Source: an uncultured Lachnospiraceae bacterium
GTDB taxonomy: Bacteria > Bacillota > Clostridia > Lachnospirales > Lachnospiraceae
Length of the DNA: 7,078 nt
Assembly: GCA_946627575.1 (NCBI GenBank)
Contig: CAMOVS010000059.1
Span: 1 to 7,078, forward strand
Reading direction: 5' to 3'
Each line of letters opens with the position of its first letter. Within the stretch, counting starts at the first letter, position 1. Positions 1-5,478 of this stretch are shown piece by piece. The position numbers and the translations under genes are program-made. The notes beneath the pieces were generated by a model. That model made no database searches and was not told the origin of the DNA. It saw nothing but the letters and a program-made list of their open reading frames with translations.

Positions 1-160
1 CCTTGATGCGTCCGGGGGCCAGGTCGAGGTCGTCGTGGAGCACGACAAGGCGGGTCGGGGGGATCTCGAAGTAGTCGAGAAAGGCCCGCACACACTGGCC
101 GGAACGGTTCATGAAGGTCTGGGGCTGCACGCAGAGAAGCGTCCGGCCCGCCAGCCTGCC
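1..160 (-). other. pth: Internal fragment of peptidyl-tRNA hydrolase joined in frame to the MGMT domain
   Basis: Read on the minus strand, in the same frame as the gene starting at 664, residues about 176-221 match the middle of bacterial Pth. They contain QPQTFMNRSG, which holds the conserved Asn of the TxMN motif, then HDDLDLAPGRIK, the second family signature with its conserved Asp. The first ~60 residues of Pth are absent, including the N-terminal GLGNPG-type motif and the catalytic His of TRHN. This piece could not be an active hydrolase. Positions 1-160 are about 67% G+C by hand count, compared with about 47% at 301-420. However, 181-300 is also about 63%, so composition alone does not place the junction. 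The exact join is uncertain, between about 143 and 166, because GRLAG fits both families. Confidence 0.75.
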
Positions 161-664
161 CTGGGCATTGACGATCCGGTAACAAGGGATACCGTCGGGG
201 TCCGGGTTCTTATGGAGGGCATTGCCCACCGCCCGGCTCATTTTCGGTTCTCCGGCCATGGCCGCAATCTGCCCGTAGGTAGCGACACAGCCCCGGGGAA
301 TCTTCCTAACCGCCTCGTAGATTCTTTTGGTCGGACTATCGGTCACCAGATCATAGCTCTCGGCAATCATCCTTTTTATTTCCTTGTCCGGTATGGTTCC
401 GTCAAGGATAATGGTGTTCCAATGGTCTTTATTCTGATGCCATCCGGGTAGGACCGAAGGATAAGCCTCCCTCCAGAACTCCCTCCACTCCGGATCCACT
501 TTAACATTAAGATTGATCAGTCCATCTCTCTCGTAGGTCCATAAAAATGCCTTTTTCGATCCCTTCACCCTGACCAGCTGCCAGTTCTGGTCCCTGAATG
601 GAGCATCCTGATAGGTGTCCGCAAAGGATAAAGCATATTCCAGGGCTTCCTCTCTGCTTTTCAT
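1..664 (-). CDS. MmcQ/YjbR-MGMT fusion protein running into a Pth fragment (partial, probably chimeric)
   Basis: The frame starts at ATG 664-662, has no stop, and leaves the window after 221 codons. An AAGGAGG ribosome binding site lies at 672-678, 7 nt upstream of the start. Residues 1 to about 105 resemble the MmcQ/YjbR fold (LINLNVKVDPEW, PGWHQNKDHWNTIILDG, ESYDLV). Residues about 112-173 are an O6-alkylguanine-DNA alkyltransferase-type (MGMT/Ada C-terminal) domain: TYGQIA, RAVGNALHKNP, then PCYR with the candidate alkyl-acceptor Cys161, then NAQGRLAG. The usual MGMT motif is PCHR, so the His is Tyr here. MmcQ-MGMT fusions are, as I recall, known in Firmicutes. The normal MGMT C-terminus is missing: from about residue 174 the protein reads as peptidyl-tRNA hydrolase (QPQTFMN, then HDDLDLAPG). 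I infer that the first ~170 residues are a real gene truncated by a chimeric junction. The promoter is not clear. Confidence 0.8.
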   Translation of the reverse strand, partial: MKSREEALEYALSFADTYQDAPFRDQNWQLVRVKGSKKAFLWTYERDGLINLNVKVDPEWREFWREAYPSVLPGWHQNKDHWNTIILDGTIPDKEIKRMIAESYDLVTDSPTKRIYEAVRKIPRGCVATYGQIAAMAGEPKMSRAVGNALHKNPDPDGIPCYRIVNAQGRLAGRTLLCVQPQTFMNRSGQCVRAFLDYFEIPPTRLVVLHDDLDLAPGRIK

Positions 665-688
665 GGCTCTTCCTCCTTCTTATTCTAT

Positions 689-734
689 AAAAAAGAAAGA
701 ATGAAATCTTCATCATCTGATCTCATTCTTTCTT
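689..734 (-). terminator. Terminator-like hairpin downstream of metQ
   Basis: A 12-bp perfect inverted repeat (AAGAAAGAATGA at 693-704, complement at 723-734) is extended inward by three more pairs after one mismatch, leaving a 10-nt loop. On the minus strand it is followed by six T residues (complement of 689-694). It lies 75 nt after the metQ stop and just upstream of the ribosome binding site of the next minus-strand gene, so it fits as the end of the met operon. The stem is A/T-rich, which makes it a weak terminator. It could also act in the leader of the next gene. Confidence 0.45.
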
Positions 735-808
735 ATAATTTACACTTTTCAGTTTAATTTCGCAAGAAAGCTATCGCCATCCAATTTATTTCATCATGAC
801 CGGCTTTC

Positions 809-1630
809 CTACTCCGTAAAAGGAATTACCGCTCCATCATAAGTATCATTGATGTACTGAACGATTTCATCGGACTTAAGAACCTCAACCAGTGCTTTGA
901 TCTTATCGGAATTCTCATTTCCTTCCTTGACAGCGATGACGTTAACATAAGTCTTGGCCGCCTCAGAATCAGATGTCTCATAAGCCAGGGCATCCTTTCC
1001 TACGGAATATCCTGCCTCAAGAGCATAGTTTCCGTTGAGAACGACAAAGGCGACCTCGCCTGTGACACGGGATACCTGAGCCGCCTCAAGCTCCTGGATC
1101 TTGATATTTTTGGGGTTCTCGGCAATATCAGTTACCGTGGCCTCCAATCCGGCCCCCTCTTTGAGGGTGATGATACCATTATCCTGAAGCAGGAGCAGGG
1201 CCCTGGCTTCGTTGGTAGTATCATTGGGAACAGCTATGGTATCACCTTCTGCAAGCTCATCCAGGGATTTCCTGGTTCCGGGATAGATGCCAAAGGGTTC
1301 GTAGTGGATACCGCCGGCATTGACCAGATGGGTGCCCTTCTCTTCGTTGAAGCTGTCCAGATAAGGAATATGCTGGAAATAGTTTGCATCATACTCTCCG
1401 CTCTCCACCGCTTCATTGGGCTGAACATAATCATTAAACACCGTCACTTTAAGGTCATATCCTTTTTCCTTGAGCAGAGGCTTGGCCTGTTCAAGAATCT
1501 CTGCATGCGGTGTTGCGGAAGCTGCAACTGTAATAGTTTTATCTCCCCCGGCCGAACCGCATGCCGATAATACACCGGCTGTTAAAACAGATGTCAACAA
1601 CAAGGCTAAAATTTTCTTCTTCATCTTCAT
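809..1630 (-). CDS. metQ: Methionine ABC transporter substrate-binding lipoprotein MetQ (NlpA family)
   Basis: This is the extracytoplasmic lipoprotein that captures methionine and delivers it to the MetI-MetN complex. The 273-residue product has a typical lipoprotein signal: a Lys-rich start, a hydrophobic stretch at about residues 7-20, and the lipobox LSAC with Cys24 as the lipid-modified residue. The mature part carries NlpA-family features such as ATPHAEILE, NYFQHIPYLDSFN and AVPNDTTNEARALLLLQ, and has the normal length for the family. The stop is TAG at 809-811. Two in-frame ATGs compete. The one at 1630 has AGGAGG (1634-1639) only 3 nt away, while the one at 1624 (product MKKKILALLL) has it 9 nt away, which is more usual. 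The real start may therefore be 1624. The change of two residues does not affect the signal peptide. It is the last gene of the metN-metI-metQ operon, 104 bp after metI. NlpA proteins can bind other ligands, but the full operon with a NIL-domain ATPase favours methionine. Confidence 0.92.
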   Translation of the reverse strand: MKMKKKILALLLTSVLTAGVLSACGSAGGDKTITVAASATPHAEILEQAKPLLKEKGYDLKVTVFNDYVQPNEAVESGEYDANYFQHIPYLDSFNEEKGTHLVNAGGIHYEPFGIYPGTRKSLDELAEGDTIAVPNDTTNEARALLLLQDNGIITLKEGAGLEATVTDIAENPKNIKIQELEAAQVSRVTGEVAFVVLNGNYALEAGYSVGKDALAYETSDSEAAKTYVNVIAVKEGNENSDKIKALVEVLKSDEIVQYINDTYDGAVIPFTE

Positions 1631-1688
1631 TCTCCTCCTCTTCGAATGATTCTAAAGTACGATAATGCAAAGTGAACAGTAACTCTAT

Positions 1689-1728
1689 CTGCACCGCTGT
1701 AAAAGACACATTTTCATCATAGCGGCAG
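1689..1728 (-). promoter_or_regulatory. Intercistronic hairpin between metI and metQ
   Basis: In the 104-bp gap between metI and metQ, CTGC+CGCT at 1689-1698 (with a 2-nt bulge at 1693-1694) can pair with AGCGGCAG at 1721-1728 across a 22-nt loop. On the minus strand it sits about 60 nt before the metQ start and has no T-tract, so it is not a terminator. Such stems can slow decay of a downstream message and help raise binding-protein levels above those of the permease. That role is inferred from position only. Confidence 0.3.
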
Positions 1729-1734
1729 CATGCT

Positions 1735-2394
1735 TTATTTTCGCTTATCAAGCTTAGAGGACATCACCATGCCGATCAGCTGGAGAATCTGTACCAGAAT
1801 TACCAGAAGAATGACAGTTACTATCATAATTCTGGTTTCATAACGGTAGTAGCCGTAACGGATAGCGATATCACCCAAACCGCCTCCGCCTACTGTGCCG
1901 GCCATAGCTGAATAACCAAGGATCGTGCCAAGAGCGATCGTTACACCCACGATTAAAGAAGTCCTGGCCTCTACCAGCAGCACTCTGAAAATGATCGTTC
2001 CCGTTTTAGCACCCATGGATCTGGCTGCTTCAATCACACCGGGATCTACCTCCCGCAGAGAGGACTCCACCATTCTCGCTATAAAAGGAATGGCAGCAAC
2101 CGTCAGGGGAACGATGGTTGCCGTGGAGCCAATACTCGTGCCCACCAGCATCCGTGTCAGGGGGATCAGAAGAATCAGGAGTATCAGGAAAGGAATGCTT
2201 CTTCCAATATTGACAATGATATCAAGTATACGGAAAAGCACCCGGTTGGGTTTTATTCCGTTTTTGTCGGATATGGTCAGAAGGATACCCAGAGGTATTC
2301 CGAACAGATAGCCGAATAAAGTAGACAGCAAAGTCATATAAAGAGTTTCCCCGATTCCCCGGAGCAGCATGGCATTCACTTCCGGACTAAACAT
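1735..2394 (-). CDS. metI: Methionine ABC transporter permease MetI
   Basis: This is the membrane channel subunit of the MetNIQ importer, acting as a homodimer in the cytoplasmic membrane. The 219-residue product has about five hydrophobic segments (roughly residues 17-40, 57-85, 92-110, 145-167 and 188-210). It carries the EAA loop EAARSMGAKTGTIIFRVLL at about 122-140, which docks onto the ATPase, and the MetI-typical GTVGGGGLGDIAIRYGYYRY near the C-terminus. Length and order match the family. The ATG at 2394 overlaps the end of metN by 8 bp. Its AGGAGG, 9 nt upstream, lies inside the metN coding sequence, which suggests translational coupling. The stop is followed by the intercistronic region before metQ. 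Confidence 0.95.
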   Translation of the reverse strand: MFSPEVNAMLLRGIGETLYMTLLSTLFGYLFGIPLGILLTISDKNGIKPNRVLFRILDIIVNIGRSIPFLILLILLIPLTRMLVGTSIGSTATIVPLTVAAIPFIARMVESSLREVDPGVIEAARSMGAKTGTIIFRVLLVEARTSLIVGVTIALGTILGYSAMAGTVGGGGLGDIAIRYGYYRYETRIMIVTVILLVILVQILQLIGMVMSSKLDKRK

Positions 2395-3412
2395 TACCCT
2401 TCACCTCCTCCACATCAAGTCCTCTATCTTTCAGGTATTTGATGATAAGCTCCTGGGATTCTGCATCCTCCGGAAGGCCCAGAATCATCTCTCCCTTGGC
2501 GGTTCCGCCCACATTCTTTGTGTCGGCCTTTAAGATATTAACTGCCTTACCGGTCATCAAAACCATGTTGGCTATGACGGGCTCATAGGACGAATTGCTG
2601 GAGTAAACAATTCGGATTTTACGCTCTGCCAGGAGTTCTCTAATCTGTTCGGTCTCCTCATAGCCGCTGTCGGCATCCCGCAAAAGAAGCTCCCTGGCTT
2701 CCTCAGTCTTTGGATGGCTGAATATGTCATTCACGGTTCCTTTTTCCTTGATCTCTCCCAGAGACATGATGGCCACCTTATTGCAGATCTGCCGGACCAC
2801 CGACATCTGATGTGTAATTATAACGATGGTGATCCCGAACTGCTGATTAATCTGCTTCAATAGTTTAAGAATAGATGCTGATGTCTGGGGATCCAGGGCA
2901 CTGGTAGCTTCATCACACAGGAGAATCTTCGGATTGGAGGCCAGAGCCCTGGCTATAGCCACCCTCTGTTTTTGACCTCCGGACAGCTGGGCGGGATAGG
3001 ACTTTGCACGGTCTGCCAGACCTACGATGGCCAGAAGCTCCATAGCCCTGATCTTGGCTTCTGCCTTGCTTTTCCCCTGGATCCGCAAAGGGAAGCATAC
3101 ATTATCAATCACATTTTTCTGCATGAGCAGATTAAAATGCTGAAAAATCATGGCTATGCTCTGCCTCTCCTGAAGCAGCTCTCTTTCCGACAGATCCCAA
3201 AGATTCTTTCCATTCACTTTCACGTCCCCCTCTGTCGGAATCTCCAGGAAGTTCAGACACCGAACAAGGGTACTTTTACCCGCTCCGGACATGCCGATGA
3301 TGCCATATATATCCCCTGCCTCCACCTGCAGGTTAATATCCTTGAGGGCATCCACCGGTGCATCCTTGGTAAAAAACCGTTTGGATACATGCTTTACCTC
3401 TATTATCGCCAT
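2387..3412 (-). CDS. metN: Methionine ABC transporter ATP-binding protein MetN with C-terminal NIL domain
   Basis: This is the cytoplasmic ATPase that powers methionine import. Counting from the ATG at 3412, the protein has 341 residues, the usual MetN length. It shows Walker A GMSGAGKST (40-48), Q-loop Gln91, signature LSGGQ (143-147), Walker B ILLCDE (163-168) and switch His201. A C-terminal NIL domain follows at about 265-336; in MetN proteins this binds methionine and shuts down transport (trans-inhibition). The frame stays open to a TTG at 3490, but that TTG is the first triplet of the -35 box TTGACA, so the longer form is not real. The start at 3412 gives MAIIEVKHVSKRF, a normal MetN N-terminus, with AGGGGG at 3423-3428, 10 nt upstream. 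It is the first gene of the operon and overlaps metI by 8 bp. Confidence 0.95.
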   Translation of the reverse strand: MAIIEVKHVSKRFFTKDAPVDALKDINLQVEAGDIYGIIGMSGAGKSTLVRCLNFLEIPTEGDVKVNGKNLWDLSERELLQERQSIAMIFQHFNLLMQKNVIDNVCFPLRIQGKSKAEAKIRAMELLAIVGLADRAKSYPAQLSGGQKQRVAIARALASNPKILLCDEATSALDPQTSASILKLLKQINQQFGITIVIITHQMSVVRQICNKVAIMSLGEIKEKGTVNDIFSHPKTEEARELLLRDADSGYEETEQIRELLAERKIRIVYSSNSSYEPVIANMVLMTGKAVNILKADTKNVGGTAKGEMILGLPEDAESQELIIKYLKDRGLDVEEVKGNV

Positions 3413-3458
3413 AGGTTTAATTCCCCCTATTTCATATTGATTTACTATGATATGATGT

Positions 3459-3472
3459 AATAGTATACTATT
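3459..3472. promoter_or_regulatory. Candidate operator: 14-bp perfect palindrome over the met -10 box
   Basis: AATAGTATACTATT is a perfect palindrome that fully covers the -10 box (3462-3467) of the met promoter. A dimeric repressor bound here would block transcription. No regulator gene is present in the window and I do not recognise the motif as a known methionine or cysteine regulator site. A/T-rich promoters can produce palindromes by chance, so the role is inferred. Confidence 0.4.
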
Positions 3473-3490
3473 CCAAGTCCTTTTTGTCAA
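3462..3490 (-). promoter_or_regulatory. Sigma-A promoter of the metN-metI-metQ operon
   Basis: On the minus strand, TTGACA (3485-3490, perfect -35) is followed after exactly 17 bp by TATACT (3462-3467, 5 of 6 matches to the -10 consensus). Transcription would start near 3455, giving a leader of roughly 43 nt before the ATG at 3412. That is too short for an S-box or T-box element, so any methionine control should act at the DNA level. The promoter lies in the 103-bp gap after the methyltransferase gene, where I see no terminator, so read-through from upstream is also possible. Confidence 0.8.
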
Positions 3491-3515
3491 TCATGAGCCA
3501 TATTTAACCCAATCT

Positions 3516-4187
3516 TTACTTAATCCCTTCCACACAGATCCAATCGGTCCCTTCCTGCAGGTGGATCCTGACAGCCGTAAAGCCGGCATCCCTAAACATC
3601 AGATGAAATTCTTCTTTGGAAGGATTAAAGAGGTCATAAAGCTCAATGTTACGAAGAGTATCCGGATCAAGACCAGCCTTGCCATAGATATCAGCAATCA
3701 GGAGAAATTGTCCGCCGGGCTTTAAGACTCTCACAACTTCCTTGAGATTCTCCTCGGGTTCCGGCCAGAAATAGAAGCTCTCCACCGTCGTAATCCTGTC
3801 AAAACTATTTTCATCAAAGGGCATATCTTCGACCGAACCTTGGACTACCCTGGCCCGGCCTTTCCCAATCAGGTCCCTGTTATAGTCAGTGGACTGTTCT
3901 ACCGACACCGGAGAATGGTCAAGTCCTGTGACCGTAGCCTGAGGAAATCGGTCTGACAGTCTGCGTATGGTGGCTCCTCCCCCGCAGCCAATATCAAGAA
4001 TCTGTCCGGCATCATCCATATTAAGATACTCCAAAGCCCACTCGGTAACCGGTTCATGACTGGTATTCATTCTGGCCAGCATCCTGGCTCCATCCTCTCC
4101 CTCCGGTTTTCCGGGGTTGCCTTTCAGATCCTCAGAAACATTATTTTCCATTAATTCATTCTCTATGCTAGAATTATTGTTCGTCAT
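3516..4187 (-). CDS. Class I SAM-dependent methyltransferase (UbiE-like fold), substrate unknown
   Basis: The 223-residue product transfers a methyl group from SAM to an unidentified acceptor and is predicted to be cytosolic. It has the Rossmann-like core: motif I LDIGCGGG (64-71), the acidic residue after strand 2 (LD, Asp90), GSVEDMPFDENSFD (117-130) for the adenine-binding region, and RVLKPGGQFLLIAD (153-166) after strand 5. The first ~45 residues are polar and lack known motifs. The frame is open back to an ATG at 4259, but the start at 4187 is preferred. It has GGAGG (4193-4197) 5 nt upstream, while the longer form would run through the 5' leader made from the promoter at 4245-4273. It is divergent from the aldo/keto reductase and shares its promoter region. 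UbiE-like sequences cover many substrates (small molecules, lipids, quinones), so no specific reaction is claimed. Confidence 0.88.
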   Translation of the reverse strand: MTNNNSSIENELMENNVSEDLKGNPGKPEGEDGARMLARMNTSHEPVTEWALEYLNMDDAGQILDIGCGGGATIRRLSDRFPQATVTGLDHSPVSVEQSTDYNRDLIGKGRARVVQGSVEDMPFDENSFDRITTVESFYFWPEPEENLKEVVRVLKPGGQFLLIADIYGKAGLDPDTLRNIELYDLFNPSKEEFHLMFRDAGFTAVRIHLQEGTDWICVEGIK

Positions 4188-4244
4188 TATCTCCTCCAAA
4201 AGCATGTGATAAAAGGCTCTTTTTCGGCAAAAGCAGCCATGAAA

Positions 4245-4273
4245 ATGATAACAAAACAAGCATCTGCAGTCAA
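4245..4273 (-). promoter_or_regulatory. Leftward sigma-A promoter for the methyltransferase gene
   Basis: On the minus strand, TTGACT (4268-4273) is followed after 17 bp by TATCAT (4245-4250). Both hexamers match the consensus at 5 of 6 positions. The start of transcription would be near 4238, about 50 nt before the ATG at 4187. The -35 box lies largely within the left arm of the inverted repeat at 4269-4300. Confidence 0.7.
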
Positions 4274-4300
4274 TGAAATTTCCGCCCGGATTTCATTGAC
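4269..4300. promoter_or_regulatory. Candidate shared operator: 11-bp inverted repeat between divergent promoters
   Basis: GTCAATGAAAT (4269-4279) and its exact complement ATTTCATTGAC (4290-4300) are separated by 10 nt. Each arm carries five of the six bases of the -35 box of one divergent promoter, TTGACT leftward and TTGACG rightward. It lies upstream of both transcription starts and has no T-tract, so it is not a terminator. The layout fits a binding site for a dimeric regulator that controls both promoters together. The regulator is not in this window. Confidence 0.6.
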
Positions 4301-4324
4301 GCTCTTTCTCTCAAATACTATAAT
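4296..4324 (+). promoter_or_regulatory. Rightward sigma-A promoter for the aldo/keto reductase operon
   Basis: TTGACG (4296-4301) is followed after 17 bp by a perfect TATAAT (4319-4324). Transcription would start near 4331, giving a leader of about 54 nt to the ATG at 4385. The -35 box overlaps the right arm of the inverted repeat at 4269-4300. Confidence 0.78.
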
Positions 4325-4384
4325 AACAAAAGTATTTCATCATTTTTTAGTCCATGCTCTAAGAAACAGAAAGGGACATTCATT

Positions 4385-5422
4385 ATGAAGAATATTGTAC
4401 TTGGAAGCACAGGAATCTGCGTCCCTCAGAATGGCTTTGGCGCTCTTCCCATCCAAAGAATCTCTATCGAAGAGGCCGTCCATCTGCTGCGTAAGGCTTA
4501 TGAAGGAGGCATGCGTTTTTTTGACACCGCAAGGGCCTACAGCGACAGTGAAGAAAAGATAGGTGCTGCCTTCGGTGACGGCTGGGTTGACAGGAAAGAG
4601 ATCTATATTGCTTCCAAAACCCAGGCTAAGACTCCGGAGGACTTCCGGAAAGATCTGGAGACTTCTCTTAAGAAGTTGAAAACTGATTATATCGATATCT
4701 ATCAATTTCACTGTGTCGACCAGTGTTGGAAACCCGGTGACGGCTCGGGTATGTACGAATGCATGCTGGAAGCAAAGGAAGCAGGAAAGATCCGCCATAT
4801 CAGCGTCAGTGTCCACAAGATCGGGATAGCCAGGGAACTGGCAGAATCCGGTCTCTACGAAACAATCCAATACCCGATCAGCTATCTGGCGGACGACCAG
4901 GAGATCGAACTGATCCGGATCTGCCAAGAGCGTAACATTGGCGTCATCTGTATGAAGGGAATGGCCGGTGGCCTCATCACCAATTCCAAAGCAGCTATGG
5001 CCTTTGTCGATCAATTTGACGGAACGGTTCCCATCTGGGGTGTGCAAAAGGAAGAAGAACTGGACGAGTGGCTCTCCTACATGAAACAGACGCCGGCCAT
5101 GGACGATTCCATCCGGGCTTTCATCGACAAGGAAAAGCAGGAACTTCAGGGCGATTTCTGCCGGGGCTGCGGCTACTGCATGCCCTGCACCGTGGATATC
5201 ATCATCAACCAGTGCAACCGCATGTCCCTGATGCTTCGCAGGGCCCCAAGTCATTTCTGGCTAAATGACTATTGGCAGGAGCAGATGGCCAAGATTGAGG
5301 ACTGCGTGGAATGCGGGATCTGTATGACCAAATGCCCTTATGAACTCAAAATCCCCGACCTCCTCCGCAGGAACCTGGAGGATTACAGAGAAATACTGTC
5401 CGGAAAAAGAAGGGTGAACTAA
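4385..5422 (+). CDS. Aldo/keto reductase with C-terminal 2[4Fe-4S] ferredoxin-like domain (COG1453 type)
   Basis: This is a predicted cytosolic oxidoreductase that reduces carbonyl groups, or runs the reverse reaction; the substrate is unknown. Residues 1 to about 240 form the AKR barrel with the expected catalytic tetrad: Asp47 and Tyr52 in FDTARAYSDSE, Lys78 in ASKT, and His109 in YQFHCVD. The C-terminal part has two cysteine clusters, Cys259/262/265/268 (CRGCGYCMPC) and Cys307/310/313/317 (CVECGICMTKCP), plus Cys277. This suits two [4Fe-4S] clusters that could pass electrons to or from a ferredoxin-like partner. The first cluster is followed by TVD, where I recall relatives having P-x-G. 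The start has AAGGGA 8 nt upstream, at 4371-4376. The gene is divergent from the methyltransferase and 56 bp before the aldolase-like gene, with no terminator between, so the two are probably one operon. At 345 residues the length is normal or slightly short for the family. Confidence 0.92.
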   Translation: MKNIVLGSTGICVPQNGFGALPIQRISIEEAVHLLRKAYEGGMRFFDTARAYSDSEEKIGAAFGDGWVDRKEIYIASKTQAKTPEDFRKDLETSLKKLKTDYIDIYQFHCVDQCWKPGDGSGMYECMLEAKEAGKIRHISVSVHKIGIARELAESGLYETIQYPISYLADDQEIELIRICQERNIGVICMKGMAGGLITNSKAAMAFVDQFDGTVPIWGVQKEEELDEWLSYMKQTPAMDDSIRAFIDKEKQELQGDFCRGCGYCMPCTVDIIINQCNRMSLMLRRAPSHFWLNDYWQEQMAKIEDCVECGICMTKCPYELKIPDLLRRNLEDYREILSGKRRVN

Positions 5423-5478
5423 GCAGGGCCGGTTCTCGCTTTTGTTATCCCCCATTTATTAAAAGGAGCAGCTGCATC

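Noticed and set aside
35..451. Plus-strand open frame of 138 codons at the left end
   Set aside because: It is antisense to the minus-strand MmcQ-MGMT-Pth frame, which shows clear family motifs; the plus-strand translation shows none.
766..808. Inverted repeat GAAAGC/GCTTTC just after metQ as a terminator
   Set aside because: Only 6 bp with a 31-nt loop and no T-tract; the hairpin at 693-734 is a better candidate.
1642..1676. Possible separate metQ promoter (TTCACT, 16 bp, TAGAAT) on the minus strand
   Set aside because: The -10-like box lies so close to the ribosome binding site that the leader would be about 12 nt, with the Shine-Dalgarno at its very 5' end; the -35 match is poor.
3413..3515. 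S-box or T-box riboswitch before metN
   Set aside because: The predicted leader is only about 43 nt, and no terminator/antiterminator stems or conserved box sequences are visible.
4188..4259. N-terminal extension of the methyltransferase to ATG 4259
   Set aside because: The extension covers the -10 region of the gene's own predicted promoter and its leader, and is Cys/His/Phe-rich without family similarity. The ATG at 4187 has a good GGAGG.
4340..5254. Long minus-strand open frame (304 codons) over the aldo/keto reductase
   Set aside because: It lies opposite a gene with an intact catalytic tetrad, Fe-S motifs, promoter and ribosome binding site. The antisense product has no recognisable motif and its start lies within the real gene. 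Long antisense frames are common opposite biased codon usage.
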